NCBI GenBank assembly: GCA_964501185.1
Contig: CAZCRT010000006.1
Span: forward strand, 28,271 to 89,346
DNA: 61,076 bases
Direction: 5' to 3'
DNA from: BS150m-G50 sp964501185 [NCBI: uncultured Bacteroidia bacterium]
Lineage (GTDB): Bacteria > CAIWAD01 > BS150m-G50
Shown here one piece after another: positions 26,522-35,534 of the stretch. A model generated the notes under the pieces. That model searched no databases and was not told the DNA's origin. It was given only the letters and a program-made list of their open reading frames with translations. The first letter of the stretch is position 1. Each line of letters starts with the position of its first letter. The translations under genes were made by a program, and so were the position numbers.

Positions 26522-28603
26522 TTACTTGATGACCATGAATTTCCCGATATCTACCATGCCATTCTCACGGTTGTGAACCGAAAACAGATAGAGACCGGTC
26601 GCCAGCTCCTGCTCGTGCCTGGTGACGAGATCCCAGGCATGCGCGCCACCACTGAAGACGAAATCAGGTGCAGTGGGTCCACCCAGCAACCGTTCACGCA
26701 TAAGCTCGAAGCGCAGGTAGTCACCACCCTGATAGGTGGCAGCATCGTGACTGATGATTTCCACCAGGTCACCACTCAGGGTGAATATTCTTATCTCACA
26801 GCTTGCCGGCAGGTTTACAAACCAGACAAGCCGGTCGTAAGCACTGTAGCCATCCCAGTCAGCCTGTGCCCGGTAGGGATTGGGAACTACGGCCGGTTTC
26901 AGATTATCATCTGAAATCGTTCCGGGAAAAGCATATATCCAGTTTTCGGTATGAGCACTTTCCAATGATGGCAGGTTGTTGTCCGGGTTGCCACGATCAA
27001 AGGAAGAAACGGCGAACCAGTTTCCGGTGGGTAGACCGTTGACCAGACCGGGGATATGATAGCTGTAGTGATACTGATGCCCGTCAATAGTAACCGGTTC
27101 TGCCAGCTCAATATCACCCATACCGGTATTGGGAGGATGATTGGGCCCGTTCAACAGATCAAACTGTGCCAGCAATGTTTTCTCGGCACCTGACTCCGGG
27201 TTCCGGGGAGAAGCGTAAACACGATACCCTTCAAAATCGGCTTCCGCCTGAATCGGGTCGATAAAGCTTTCCGGCATATTGTCCCAGTAGAGGGTGATTT
27301 CATGATCACCGACTTCAGCATGCAGGTTCGGTGCGGGGGGTGGTTCCGGTAACAGATAGCGATCTATAATACCGTTACCGTTGAGATCCTCTTCCGCTGT
27401 GAGGATATGATCACCGTTGGCATCTTCACCATTATAGGCAATCTGTGCCCAGTTTGAATTGAGGATGACATTACGCGCTTTCTGCTGCAGTTCCAGCCAG
27501 GGAGCGTCAGGTTCACTGTTGACAACCTGTGCCCAACGTCCCGCCACAATAGTGAAGACAACTGTCATCGTATCACCCGGTGCCAGGTCGCCCAGATTAC
27601 CGGCACCGCTCAGCATCATCCAGGAAGCGTCCTCGCTCTCATCATAGGGGAACTCATCTGCGTAGATATTCTCGATCTCACCCAGACAGGTATAGCGTTC
27701 TTCGTCATTGGCCGGCATTGAAAGTTCGGGATGGAAGACAGCGCCATGGTTGTTCCACTCCCAGAAGCCAAATGTAGTCTGTACTGAATCCTGAACTACC
27801 CCCTGACCGTCGGCACCCAGGAAACGGACACCGATGAAGGACTCGGAGTAGCCGTCATCACCATCGGCGTCATAACCGATTGCCATCCAGGAAGTATCAG
27901 CATCGACAGTGTCCACTTTCACCGCACCGGCCATATTGTCGTACCAGTACCATCCACCCCCACCAGGTGCGTAGTAATCATGCAGGTTAAAGTTACCTAC
28001 CGCTTCATCCAGCCAGTAACCGGCATGGATACCCTGAATGATATCACTGCCAAGATTAACGATTTCATGTTCGAGAATGACGAAGGCGTCGGCAAAAGAG
28101 TAGTTCCAGGCATAACTGCGCAGGTTAACCTTCACCCCAAGCGGATTATGGTCTTCGATCAATTCACCGGCAGCATTGTACCTGCTTGTATCGGTATAGC
28201 TGCAGAGAAAGTCCTGATGAGAGATGGCGTCCTGGGAATAGTTGGCGGAGGTGACAATGGAGGAGCGGGTGATCATCGGTTCCCAGGTCGGGTTCCACTC
28301 CCAGCCACGGGCTACATTGAGGTTGCCGTCGATAACACCGGTGGTGACACGGGTCGAATCGTTGACGATTCCTCCCAGCCAGAGACCACCGTAAGAAAAG
28401 TGCTCGACTACTTCAAATTCCAGCTCGGAGTGAAAGCGGTAAACGCAGGAGGGCTGCCCCTGGATATTGTAGCCATGACCCAGCACACCAAAGTTAGTTA
28501 CCGTCATTGCCAGATTACCAACGCTGGTATAGTGTGACAGATCGTCCTCCGCCTGACCGGACAAAACCAGTCCAAGCAGAAGAGGCAGTATCACCTTCTT
28601 CAC
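26522..28603 (-). CDS. Large secreted protein with dockerin-like loop and C-terminal sorting-like domain
   Basis: A 693-residue protein with signal peptide (LPLLLGLVLSGQAEDD). The first 400 residues are rich in Trp/Gly/Asp beta structure (YGGLWLGGIVNDSTRV, WYWYDNMAGAVK); near 400-425 ANGDHILTAEEDLNGNGIID looks like paired EF-hand/dockerin Ca-binding loops; a fibronectin-like module follows (AEVGDHEITLYWDNM); the end has VVPNPYRAQADWDG, IRIFTLSGDLV and TGLYLFSV...GKFMVIK, a type IX-like C-terminal domain. Start is GTG 28603 with GGAG 5 nt upstream. Family otherwise unknown. Confidence 0.78.
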   Translation of the reverse strand: MKKVILPLLLGLVLSGQAEDDLSHYTSVGNLAMTVTNFGVLGHGYNIQGQPSCVYRFHSELEFEVVEHFSYGGLWLGGIVNDSTRVTTGVIDGNLNVARGWEWNPTWEPMITRSSIVTSANYSQDAISHQDFLCSYTDTSRYNAAGELIEDHNPLGVKVNLRSYAWNYSFADAFVILEHEIVNLGSDIIQGIHAGYWLDEAVGNFNLHDYYAPGGGGWYWYDNMAGAVKVDTVDADTSWMAIGYDADGDDGYSESFIGVRFLGADGQGVVQDSVQTTFGFWEWNNHGAVFHPELSMPANDEERYTCLGEIENIYADEFPYDESEDASWMMLSGAGNLGDLAPGDTMTVVFTIVAGRWAQVVNSEPDAPWLELQQKARNVILNSNWAQIAYNGEDANGDHILTAEEDLNGNGIIDRYLLPEPPPAPNLHAEVGDHEITLYWDNMPESFIDPIQAEADFEGYRVYASPRNPESGAEKTLLAQFDLLNGPNHPPNTGMGDIELAEPVTIDGHQYHYSYHIPGLVNGLPTGNWFAVSSFDRGNPDNNLPSLESAHTENWIYAFPGTISDDNLKPAVVPNPYRAQADWDGYSAYDRLVWFVNLPASCEIRIFTLSGDLVEIISHDAATYQGGDYLRFELMRERLLGGPTAPDFVFSGGAHAWDLVTRHEQELATGLYLFSVHNRENGMVDIGKFMVIK

Positions 28604-28628
28604 AAGCTCTCCTTCTCATCAATTTGTT

Positions 28629-28738
28629 GCCGATGCATACATTTTATGTCCTCTGGAAATATTCCAGTGAAGCATCGGCTTATAGCTTCGACCAGATTGA
28701 CATCACTCGCGAACAAGTCAGAACAAGACATCTGGTCG
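28629..28738 (-). promoter_or_regulatory. Nested and tandem inverted repeats upstream of the secreted-protein operon
   Basis: GCCGATGC (28629-28636) and GCATCGGC (28672-28679) are perfect 8-bp complements that enclose a second hairpin, CTGGAA (28653-28658) with TTCCAG (28662-28667). Just beyond, CGACCAGAT (28689-28697) and ATCTGGTCG (28730-28738) form a 9-bp inverted repeat. They sit 26-135 nt before the GTG start at 28603 and may be leader RNA stems or operators. The remaining sequence to ddl (28739-28883) shows no gene. Confidence 0.5.
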
Positions 28739-28883
28739 CTTTAGCAACTGCCTGGGAGACCAGCTTTTCTTTCGATCAGATATTTCCGGCAATACTATAG
28801 TATATTAGGTTAGCAAGGAGAGGGTATAAATGCAAGAATTCTGCTTTTTTTCAGATGTCTATAAATGGTGCTTTTTTGCGTTT

Positions 28884-29900
28884 TCACCACTTCTCCAGCG
28901 ACAACTCCACTATCCGCTCCACCAGTTGCTCAAAGGATAGACCAGTCGCAGCAGCAGCTTTTGGAACAAGGCTGGTCGGCGTCATACCGGGGGAAGTGTT
29001 CAGCTCAAGGAAGGCGGTTCTCCCTTCCTCTGTAACCCGGAAATCAACCCGTGCCAGAACTGCCACCTGCAGCACCTGACAGATGGTTATCGCATCGCGT
29101 TGAATAGTGTAGGTCAGCTCTTCAGATAGTGGTGCTGGAACCAGGTATTCGGTCCTGCCATCGGTATACTTGTTCACATAATCATAGAAACCCTCTCGGG
29201 GACGGATCTCAACCAGCGGCAGAGCTTTTCCATCCAGCACCGTGCAGGTGATCTCACTGCCGGGGATGTACTCTTCCAGCAGGACATCATCCCTCAGCTC
29301 CTGCAACACCAGTTCTATCGCCCGTTCCCGTTCTGACATGTCCTGAGCGATACAGAGCCCCAGTGTGGAACCCATGGCGTTCGGTTTGACAACCACCGGA
29401 AAACCGTAGTCATCCCGCAGGTTGTCTCTTTCTGCTCCCTGCCTCAGCAGCTGTGACTCGGGCATGGCGATTCCAAGTTGTCCGGCCAGCTGCTTTGTGT
29501 AACTCTTGTCCATTGCAGCAGCGCTGGCCAGCACACCGCTGCCTGTGTACGGAATTCCTGCCAGTTCGAGCATCCCCTGCAGCGACCCATCTTCACCCCA
29601 TCCACCATGCAGAGCGATATAGACCAGATCGGGCTTAAGACTGGTAACAGTAGCCAGCAGCTGTAATACTTCATGCTGTTCGATACTGTGCCGGGGGTGG
29701 TTCCCGGGTTCAGCTCCTACTTCCTCACCTGCCAGAATTACGTCTGTTTCTACCAGGCGATCAGGTCTGGCCGGATCGAGACGTGATACATCATGACCCG
29801 TATTGCTCAATGCCGCAGCGACCGCTTCACCACTGGCCAATGAGACATTACGCTCGGGGGAGGTACCACCGTAGATCACTACTATTTTCTTACTGTCCAT
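28884..29900 (-). CDS. ddl: D-alanine--D-alanine ligase
   Basis: A 338-residue ATP-grasp enzyme joining two D-Ala for peptidoglycan. GGTSPERNVSLASGEAV at the N-terminus, LHGGWGEDGSLQGMLE, AMDKSYTKQ, VVKPNAMGSTLG and ARVDFRVTEEGR...LELNTSPGMT (Mg/ATP and D-Ala binding) are all in order. Start ATG with GAGGAA 4 nt upstream. Confidence 0.96.
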   Translation of the reverse strand: MDSKKIVVIYGGTSPERNVSLASGEAVAAALSNTGHDVSRLDPARPDRLVETDVILAGEEVGAEPGNHPRHSIEQHEVLQLLATVTSLKPDLVYIALHGGWGEDGSLQGMLELAGIPYTGSGVLASAAAMDKSYTKQLAGQLGIAMPESQLLRQGAERDNLRDDYGFPVVVKPNAMGSTLGLCIAQDMSERERAIELVLQELRDDVLLEEYIPGSEITCTVLDGKALPLVEIRPREGFYDYVNKYTDGRTEYLVPAPLSEELTYTIQRDAITICQVLQVAVLARVDFRVTEEGRTAFLELNTSPGMTPTSLVPKAAAATGLSFEQLVERIVELSLEKW

Positions 29901-29959
29901 AATTCCTCGAGAAAATGCCTGGGAAATTCAGTGCCCGCGGCCTGACAGCTCGTGGACAC

Positions 29960-31339
29960 TCAGCTGAATATCTTGCCAGGGTTGAGAATGTTATTCGGGT
30001 CAAACAAATGCTTGATCTCCTTCTGCAGCTCCATCAGCCGTGGTGAAATTTCCATTCCGATATAGGGCTGCTTGACGGTACCGATACCATGTTCACCGGA
30101 TATTGTGCCACCCATGGAAAGCGTTATCTCCAACACCCTGCGTACAGTTGCTTTAACCTCATGCATAGCTTCCCTGCCACCGGTCAAATGTATCACATTA
30201 GTGTGGACATTGCCATCAGCAAGATGACCGTAATGCAGCACACGTACACCGCTGTCGCCACCCAGGTAACGGGTAGCCTGCAGGTATTCCTCCATACGGG
30301 AAACCGGCACTACCACATCCATCGAATTCTTGATGGCGCTTTTCTCCTTGATCGTAGTGCTCATCGCCCGCCTGACCTCCCACAGCCTCTCCTGTCGCTC
30401 GCTGCTGTCTGCCAGCAGTATTTCCCTGGGTGCTTCCTCTTCCAGAATCAGTGCCACCTGCTCCAGTTCCAGGTCAATGAGTTCCGGGTCATTACCATCC
30501 AGCTCTACCATCAGCAGCGAATTAACCTGCGCCGGGATCTTGAGCGGCAGCTCTTCGCGTGTAAGCGAAATACAGGTTTCATCCATAAACTCAAGCGCGG
30601 AGGGGATTATTCCCCTTGCTGCCAGAGCTGCAGTACCCTTAACAGTAGCACTGAAATCATCATACATGGCCAGTAACAAACGACGCTGGGTGGGCAGCGG
30701 CAGCAGGCGTACGACAATGGAGGTGATAACGCCAAGTGTTCCTTCGGAACCGATAAGCAGGTCCTTCAGGTCGTAACCTACTACCCCTTTACGGGTGGTT
30801 ACACCGAGACGCTGGAAGGAGCCATCCGGCAATACAACATCAAGCGCCAGGATATAATCACGGGTAGTGCCGTATTTGTAGCAGCGGGAACCACCGGCAT
30901 CCTCGGCAACGTTACCACCCAGCGAAGATGTATCACGACTGGCGGGGTCTGGCGGATAAAACAATCCCTGCTCTGCCACTGCATCCTGCAGGTGACAGTT
31001 GATCACACCCGGTTCAACAGTTGCGGTCATATTGAGCTTATCGATTTCCAGGATGCGGTTGAATTTCAGCAGGGAGAGGATAATACCACCACGAATAGCC
31101 AGTGCACCACCGGACAGTCCGCTGCCGGCACCACGGGGCGTTACCGGAATCATTTCACTGTTCGCGAATCGGAGCAACTCCTGAATTGCAGCGGAATCAT
31201 CCGGTTCCACTACAACTTCCGGGAGGTATACACTATCTGTAGCATCTGTGGAAAAGGTCAGTTTCTCCTCTTCCGACAGATAGAAGTTCCGGCTGCCGAC
31301 GATCTCCTCAAGCTCTGCCAGTTGACGCTTATCCATCAT
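29960..31339 (-). CDS. glcD: FAD-binding oxidase of the GlcD / D-lactate dehydrogenase family
   Basis: A 459-residue flavoprotein. The N-terminal PCMH-type FAD domain has VTPRGAGSGLSGGAL, GGNVAEDAGGSRCYKYG and LLIGSEGTLGVITSI; the C-terminal oxidase domain has LHYGHLADGNVHTNVIH and SGEHGIGTVKQPYI with the conserved His residues. It probably oxidises glycolate or D-lactate at the membrane. Neither glcE nor a Fe-S glcF partner adjoins it, so it may work alone or with distant partners. Confidence 0.9.
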   Translation of the reverse strand: MMDKRQLAELEEIVGSRNFYLSEEEKLTFSTDATDSVYLPEVVVEPDDSAAIQELLRFANSEMIPVTPRGAGSGLSGGALAIRGGIILSLLKFNRILEIDKLNMTATVEPGVINCHLQDAVAEQGLFYPPDPASRDTSSLGGNVAEDAGGSRCYKYGTTRDYILALDVVLPDGSFQRLGVTTRKGVVGYDLKDLLIGSEGTLGVITSIVVRLLPLPTQRRLLLAMYDDFSATVKGTAALAARGIIPSALEFMDETCISLTREELPLKIPAQVNSLLMVELDGNDPELIDLELEQVALILEEEAPREILLADSSERQERLWEVRRAMSTTIKEKSAIKNSMDVVVPVSRMEEYLQATRYLGGDSGVRVLHYGHLADGNVHTNVIHLTGGREAMHEVKATVRRVLEITLSMGGTISGEHGIGTVKQPYIGMEISPRLMELQKEIKHLFDPNNILNPGKIFS

Positions 31340-31465
31340 CTCTGCCGATTCGGTGTGATTGTTATTGAAAAGTGATACTACCTGATCACGCTGCTTTGCG
31401 TAGGTCGACTACTTACTGCTTTCACCCGGAGGAATCATTTGACTATGAAATATACTCAAGCGTTA

Positions 31466-31498
31466 GCCCCGGGCGTGTATTCTTCCGATACCGGGGGC
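31466..31498. terminator. GC-rich hairpin in the gap after the alternative glmU gene
   Basis: GCCCCGG near 31466 and CCGGGGGC ending at 31498 can pair, extended by GTAT/ATAC around a 7-nt loop. It lies just past the minus-strand stop at 31507. No T-run follows on either strand, so the terminator call is tentative. Confidence 0.4.
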
Positions 31499-31506
31499 AG
31501 TTTGTG

Positions 31507-32694
31507 TCACGTTGTAGCTTCCCGGTGTAGTCTTTCGACCAGTTGCCGCATGTTATCGGTCAGCTGCAGTTTTCGTCGCTCCATTACCCGCTGTGCCACC
31601 TCAAGCGCGTCCTGCAGGCGGTAACTGCCTGCTTCGCTGCCACCCCAGCTGAATGGGGGTATCTCCTTAGCCGGGAAACCGGGTTTAAACAGCTGTGCAA
31701 ACAGACCGACAACCGTACCGGTATTGAACTGCGTATTGATGGCGCACTTGCTGTGATCACCGAGTAGCAGTCCCAGAAATTGCTGTCCGCTGTCAACAAC
31801 AATGCCACGGCGGCTGATACGCACCGGGCTGTAGTTGTTCTTCAGATCACTGGTGTTGCTGTCGGCACCGAGGTTGGTCCATGGCATCAGCAGTGAATGG
31901 CCGACAAAACCCTGATGCTGCTTGTTAACATAGGAGTGGCAGATCGTATTCTCAACCTCACCTCCGATGCGGCAATGTGGCCCCAGGCTGGTGGCATCGT
32001 AGATATGACTGTGTGGTTTGATACGGCAACTGGTGGCAATATGAACCGGTCCCTGAATGACTGACAGCGCGCCGATTTCGGTACGGGGTCCGATAGTAAT
32101 CGGGCCCAGGCTGGCATCGAGTATCACACCCGGCTGGACAACCGCCTGTGGGTGCAGTGCGATTGCGTCAGGTTCAATCATGGTAACACCCGGCAATTCT
32201 GCAACTGGCTGTGCAGGTATGAAATCATGCCGGATAGCGTTTTCACTTAAGGTCAGCAGATCCCAGGGTTCCCGGATCAGCCTGGCTTCAACTTCCCGCG
32301 GGGGATAATCAGGTGCCTGTAGATAGCCATCCTCATCCAGTACTGGTGCACGATCAGCAGCTGCCATTCTAAAAGCGACACAGTTTCCTGAAGCGTCTAC
32401 CAGTCGCTCACCGGGTTGGAGCTGCAGCAGTTCCTCGGCAGGCAGTTCAACCGCCAGCCCGTTGACAAAGAGCGTTTCCGCAATTCCCTCACCCTTGAAA
32501 AGCGACCAGCCGGATTCCTCCATCACTGCTGCGACTCCCTGACGGCAGTGGTAACGGCAATCATCCAGTGCCAGAGCACGCTGTATGCGAACACCAAGCC
32601 GCTCACCACCGATCAGCAGATCCCAGACAGCATGCAACTCTGTCAGTGGATAAAGGTGCTCGCTCTGCTTCTCCTCATAAATGACCAATCGCAT
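31507..32694 (-). CDS. Alternative GlmU-like sugar nucleotidyltransferase/acetyltransferase
   Basis: A 395-residue protein resembling the Bacteroidota family of putative sugar nucleotidyltransferases that replaces GlmU. The N-terminal half (IYEEKQSEHLYPLTELHAVW, LLIGGERLGVRIQRAL) lacks the classical AAGxGTRM loop; from about residue 185 a left-handed helix domain follows (GPITIGPRTEIGALSVIQG, HSYVNKQHQGFVGHS, NNYSPVRISRRG). Start ATG 32694 has AGGA upstream; a GTG at 32709 is the alternative. It follows parB by 30 nt. With the GlmU N-domain at 2146 it gives the genome two candidates for UDP-GlcNAc synthesis. Confidence 0.8.
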   Translation of the reverse strand: MRLVIYEEKQSEHLYPLTELHAVWDLLIGGERLGVRIQRALALDDCRYHCRQGVAAVMEESGWSLFKGEGIAETLFVNGLAVELPAEELLQLQPGERLVDASGNCVAFRMAAADRAPVLDEDGYLQAPDYPPREVEARLIREPWDLLTLSENAIRHDFIPAQPVAELPGVTMIEPDAIALHPQAVVQPGVILDASLGPITIGPRTEIGALSVIQGPVHIATSCRIKPHSHIYDATSLGPHCRIGGEVENTICHSYVNKQHQGFVGHSLLMPWTNLGADSNTSDLKNNYSPVRISRRGIVVDSGQQFLGLLLGDHSKCAINTQFNTGTVVGLFAQLFKPGFPAKEIPPFSWGGSEAGSYRLQDALEVAQRVMERRKLQLTDNMRQLVERLHREATT

Positions 32695-32724
32695 ACATTT
32701 CCTTTCCACCGGTGGACAGGCGCA

Positions 32725-33576
32725 CTACTCCATTAACTCCAACAGACGATTGAGTTCTTCCACCGACCCATAGCGGAATTCTATCCGACCTCCACCCTGC
32801 CGGTTCTGGTGGATTTCAATCCGGGTCGCAAAGTGGTCACGCAGTCTCTCCTCAACAGCTACCAGATCGGGCGATTTTTCACGGCCGGCTGCCGGCTTTC
32901 TGGCAGTACCACGGTTTATCCGCTCTTCCAGTTGCCTGACCGACAGGGAACGCCTCAGCACTTCCCGCCAGAAACGAACCTGCTCATCTTTATCCTGCAG
33001 CGACAGCAATACTTTTGCGTGCCCCACTGAAATGTTGCCAGCCTGCAGACTCTGCCTGATCAGGCTGGGCAGCTTCAACAACCGCAACATGTTTGCTATT
33101 TCGGAACGGCTCTTACCCAGTCTCTGCGCGACCTGCTCCTGTGTAAGTTCGTAATCATCCAGCAGCTGTTGCAGGCCCTGGGCATAATCAATCGGTGACA
33201 GGTCCTCCCGCTGAATATTCTCCACAAGTGCCATTTCCTGAATCTTTTCTTCAGTAATGTCATCGAGAACATGTGCCGGAATACGGGTCAGACCTGCTGC
33301 CATGGAAGCCCTGTAGCGTCGTTCACCTGCTATCAGACGGTAGCCGTTTTCGGTGCGTGCCAGCAAGACCGGCTGCAGGACACCGTTTTCGACGATCGAT
33401 TGACGCAATTCGTCCAGCGCTTCCCGGTTGATCTCCCGCCGTGGCTGGCCCGGGTTAACACGGATTTCAGTCATCGCTACCTGGTTGACGGCCGTCTGCC
33501 TGTCAGGCAGCTCTACCACGTTTTCATCAATGAGCGTCTTCAACCCTTTACCCAGCTTATGCTTGGACTTGTTCAT
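32725..33576 (-). CDS. parB: Chromosome-partitioning protein ParB
   Basis: A 283-residue DNA-binding CTP switch. N-terminal LGKGLKTLI tail (ParA-activating peptide), then [20 protein letters not shown], the CTP-binding GERRYRAS and [16 protein letters not shown] motifs, and a helix-turn-helix ([20 protein letters not shown]) that binds parS; the C-terminal dimer domain follows a variable linker. The frame runs up to 33792, but ATG 33576 with GGAAGG upstream gives the family start. It overlaps parA by 20 nt. Confidence 0.95.
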   Translation of the reverse strand: MNKSKHKLGKGLKTLIDENVVELPDRQTAVNQVAMTEIRVNPGQPRREINREALDELRQSIVENGVLQPVLLARTENGYRLIAGERRYRASMAAGLTRIPAHVLDDITEEKIQEMALVENIQREDLSPIDYAQGLQQLLDDYELTQEQVAQRLGKSRSEIANMLRLLKLPSLIRQSLQAGNISVGHAKVLLSLQDKDEQVRFWREVLRRSLSVRQLEERINRGTARKPAAGREKSPDLVAVEERLRDHFATRIEIHQNRQGGGRIEFRYGSVEELNRLLELME

Positions 33577-34345
33577 CACTTTCCTTCCGTTCTTTAGCCA
33601 GGAGTTCACCTGCCAGCTCCAGGTAACTGCGTGCGCCACTGGAGCGAGCGTTGTGCAGAATGACCGGCTTTCCATAACTGGGTGCTTCGCCCAGACTGAC
33701 ATTGCGCCTGATAACAGTTCTGAAAACCTGCCCTTTAAAGTAATCACGTACTTCCTCAGAAACGCTATTGGCCAGGTTGAGACGGGAATCATACATCGTC
33801 AATAACACCCCCTCCAGCAACAGGCGGGAGTTAAAATACTTCTGTACCAGCTGCATTGTGTTCAGCAGTTGTGTTAATCCCTCCAGAGCATAGTATTCAG
33901 TCTGCAGAGGGATAAGTACTGTATCTGCCGCAGTCAGTGCGTTGATCGTCAGTAAACCGAGTGAGGGTGGTGTATCGATAAACAGGTAATCATATCCTGA
34001 AGCCACTGTAGTCAGCGACTCCCGCAGGCGGAACTCACGCCTGGGCATACTCACCAGATCCAATTCCGCACCCACCAGATCGATACCGGCCGGGATAACC
34101 TGCAAGCCCTCAATTGCTGTATCTGTAACTGCTTCAGTGGCAGCGTTGCCGTCAACGAGCAGATTATATGTTGTCACATCCGGGTTACTCTGGATACCCA
34201 GGCCACTGGTGGCGTTGGCCTGTGGGTCGAGATCAACCAGCAACACTTTGCAATCGCTGAAAGCCAGGCTGGCTGCGAGATTGACCGCAGTTGTAGTTTT
34301 ACCCACACCACCCTTCTGATTGGCTACAGCAATGATTCGTGTCAC
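33557..34345 (-). CDS. parA: Chromosome-partitioning ATPase ParA/Soj
   Basis: A 262-residue Walker-type ATPase. [19 protein letters not shown] is the deviant Walker A loop, [16 protein letters not shown] the A' motif and [18 protein letters not shown] the Walker B. It moves ParB-parS complexes along the nucleoid. Overlap of 4 nt with queF upstream and 20 nt with parB downstream. Confidence 0.96.
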   Translation of the reverse strand: MTRIIAVANQKGGVGKTTTAVNLAASLAFSDCKVLLVDLDPQANATSGLGIQSNPDVTTYNLLVDGNAATEAVTDTAIEGLQVIPAGIDLVGAELDLVSMPRREFRLRESLTTVASGYDYLFIDTPPSLGLLTINALTAADTVLIPLQTEYYALEGLTQLLNTMQLVQKYFNSRLLLEGVLLTMYDSRLNLANSVSEEVRDYFKGQVFRTVIRRNVSLGEAPSYGKPVILHNARSSGARSYLELAGELLAKERKESDEQVQA

Positions 34346-34740
34346 ACTTCATCCTCCCGTTGCCATTCACTGCGGATGGTGGTAATCAAGCCTCCCCTGA
34401 CGGAGAACTCACCTACTACTTCGACAGCGAGTGGATCAGCAGCTGCAATGATATCATCACGGATACGATTGACTACATTTTCATGGAAGATACCCATCTG
34501 TCTGAATGCGTTCAGATAGAATTTGAACGATTTCAGTTCCAGGCACTTCTGATCCGGCAGATAGGTGACAACAATGGTGGCAAAATCGGGGAGTCCGGTA
34601 CGGGGGCAGAGACAGGTGAATTCCGGATGTTCAATGATAATCTCATAACGTCGATCCGGATACTGGTTGGGCCAGGCTTCTATAGCCGGAGTCTCCCCTG
34701 ACTTTGCCGCATGCTCCGGTGTGTATTCTTTTGTCGTCAT
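34342..34740 (-). CDS. queF: NADPH-dependent 7-cyano-7-deazaguanine reductase
   Basis: A 132-residue type I (unimodular) QueF that reduces preQ0 to preQ1 for queuosine. [19 protein letters not shown] contains the catalytic Cys forming a thioimide, and [16 protein letters not shown] is the QueF NADPH motif. Of the two adjacent ATGs the second (34740) is better spaced from GAGG. Operon with parAB is unusual in function but clear from the 4-nt overlap. No preQ1 riboswitch is recognisable upstream. Confidence 0.94.
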   Translation of the reverse strand: MTTKEYTPEHAAKSGETPAIEAWPNQYPDRRYEIIIEHPEFTCLCPRTGLPDFATIVVTYLPDQKCLELKSFKFYLNAFRQMGIFHENVVNRIRDDIIAAADPLAVEVVGEFSVRGGLITTIRSEWQREDEV

Positions 34741-34771
34741 CATTGCCTCACTGTTGTTTTAGCTGCTGGAA

Positions 34772-34800
34772 AATATAAAGGGTGAGTGATTGAAAACCAA
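34772..34800 (-). promoter_or_regulatory. Putative promoter for queF-parAB
   Basis: On the minus strand TATATT (34772-34777) and TTGGTT (34795-34800) are separated by 17 nt. The -10 matches five of six consensus bases, the -35 only three. A small hairpin AGAGC-TTCA-GCTCT lies just upstream, near 34830. Confidence 0.4.
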
Positions 34801-34953
34801 GTATCGAAGTTTGTGCCTCAATAGAGCTGAAGCTCTGCAGGCGAATAAAAACTGATTTCTCTTACAAATCGTATAGATAGAGTCGTAAAGCAGCAGCTGA
34901 TGAAACAACATCCTGACAGGGTCGTTTCACATGGCAGACAGGAGTTCAGAGAG

Positions 34954-35409
34954 TTAATCGTTGATAATCTGCAGCACCTCGTTCTGCAACTCCATCTGAT
35001 CATTTATTGCAGCCAGGCGCAGAACCTGGTCAATGTTATTGAAGTTACGGACGATATCTGCCAGCAGGTGAAGGTAATCCCGGTTCAGGCGCAGAGGGGC
35101 AGTTACTACGAAAACCAGATGCACAGGCAGACCATCAATCGCATCCCAGTTGATTCCTGTTCGGCTCACACCCAGAGCTACATGAATCCCGTTGATAGAA
35201 TCACTCCGAACATGCGGTACAGCAATATGGTTACCAACCGCTGTGCTCAGCACCTTCTCCCGCGACACCATCTGATCAGCCACATCGGACGAGCAACCAC
35301 AGTGTTTCTGCAGGAGTCGATTCATTGAGGTAATAGCTGTGAAACGCTCCTCATCATCAAGCAGTACTATCTGATCTTTGTGCAGGTATTTTTGCAGCAG
35401 ATTCGACAT
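34954..35409 (-). CDS. ptsN: PTS EIIA-type protein (PtsN-like)
   Basis: A 151-residue EIIA fructose/nitrogen-type domain. GNHIAVPHVRSDSI carries the phosphorylatable His; HLVFVVTAPLRLNRDYLHLL is the typical following motif. No EIIB/C genes are nearby, so it is probably a regulatory rather than transport EIIA. ATG 35409 is chosen among three adjacent start codons because GAGG lies 5 nt upstream. Confidence 0.85.
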   Translation of the reverse strand: MSNLLQKYLHKDQIVLLDDEERFTAITSMNRLLQKHCGCSSDVADQMVSREKVLSTAVGNHIAVPHVRSDSINGIHVALGVSRTGINWDAIDGLPVHLVFVVTAPLRLNRDYLHLLADIVRNFNNIDQVLRLAAINDQMELQNEVLQIIND

Positions 35410-35471
35410 CATCACCTCAAGCGGAGTCACTGTTGGACTTTAAACTGACCACCCGGAGCAGGAAAGGCAAT

Positions 35472-35500
35472 ATTCTAGCGACACCGCCAGTGGGAGGCAA
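35472..35500 (-). promoter_or_regulatory. Putative promoter for ptsN
   Basis: Minus strand TAGAAT (35472-35477, five of six) and TTGCCT (35495-35500, four of six) with an ideal 17-nt spacer, about 60 nt before the ptsN start. Confidence 0.5.
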
Positions 35501-35534
35501 GTAGTTTGGAGTGCGCCAGACTATTCTATGATCA

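Noticed and set aside
33577-33792. 72-codon N-terminal extension of ParB
   Set aside because: It lies within parA in another frame; the family start ([12 protein letters not shown]) has a good ribosome-binding site at 33576.
32725-34740. Replication origin beside parAB
   Set aside because: No cluster of DnaA boxes, no dnaA, rsmG or mnmG gene and no A/T-rich unwinding element is seen.
34744-34953. preQ1 riboswitch upstream of queF
   Set aside because: The short hairpin with the A-rich tail and conserved C-rich loop of preQ1 aptamers is not present; only AGAGC-TTCA-GCTCT is seen.
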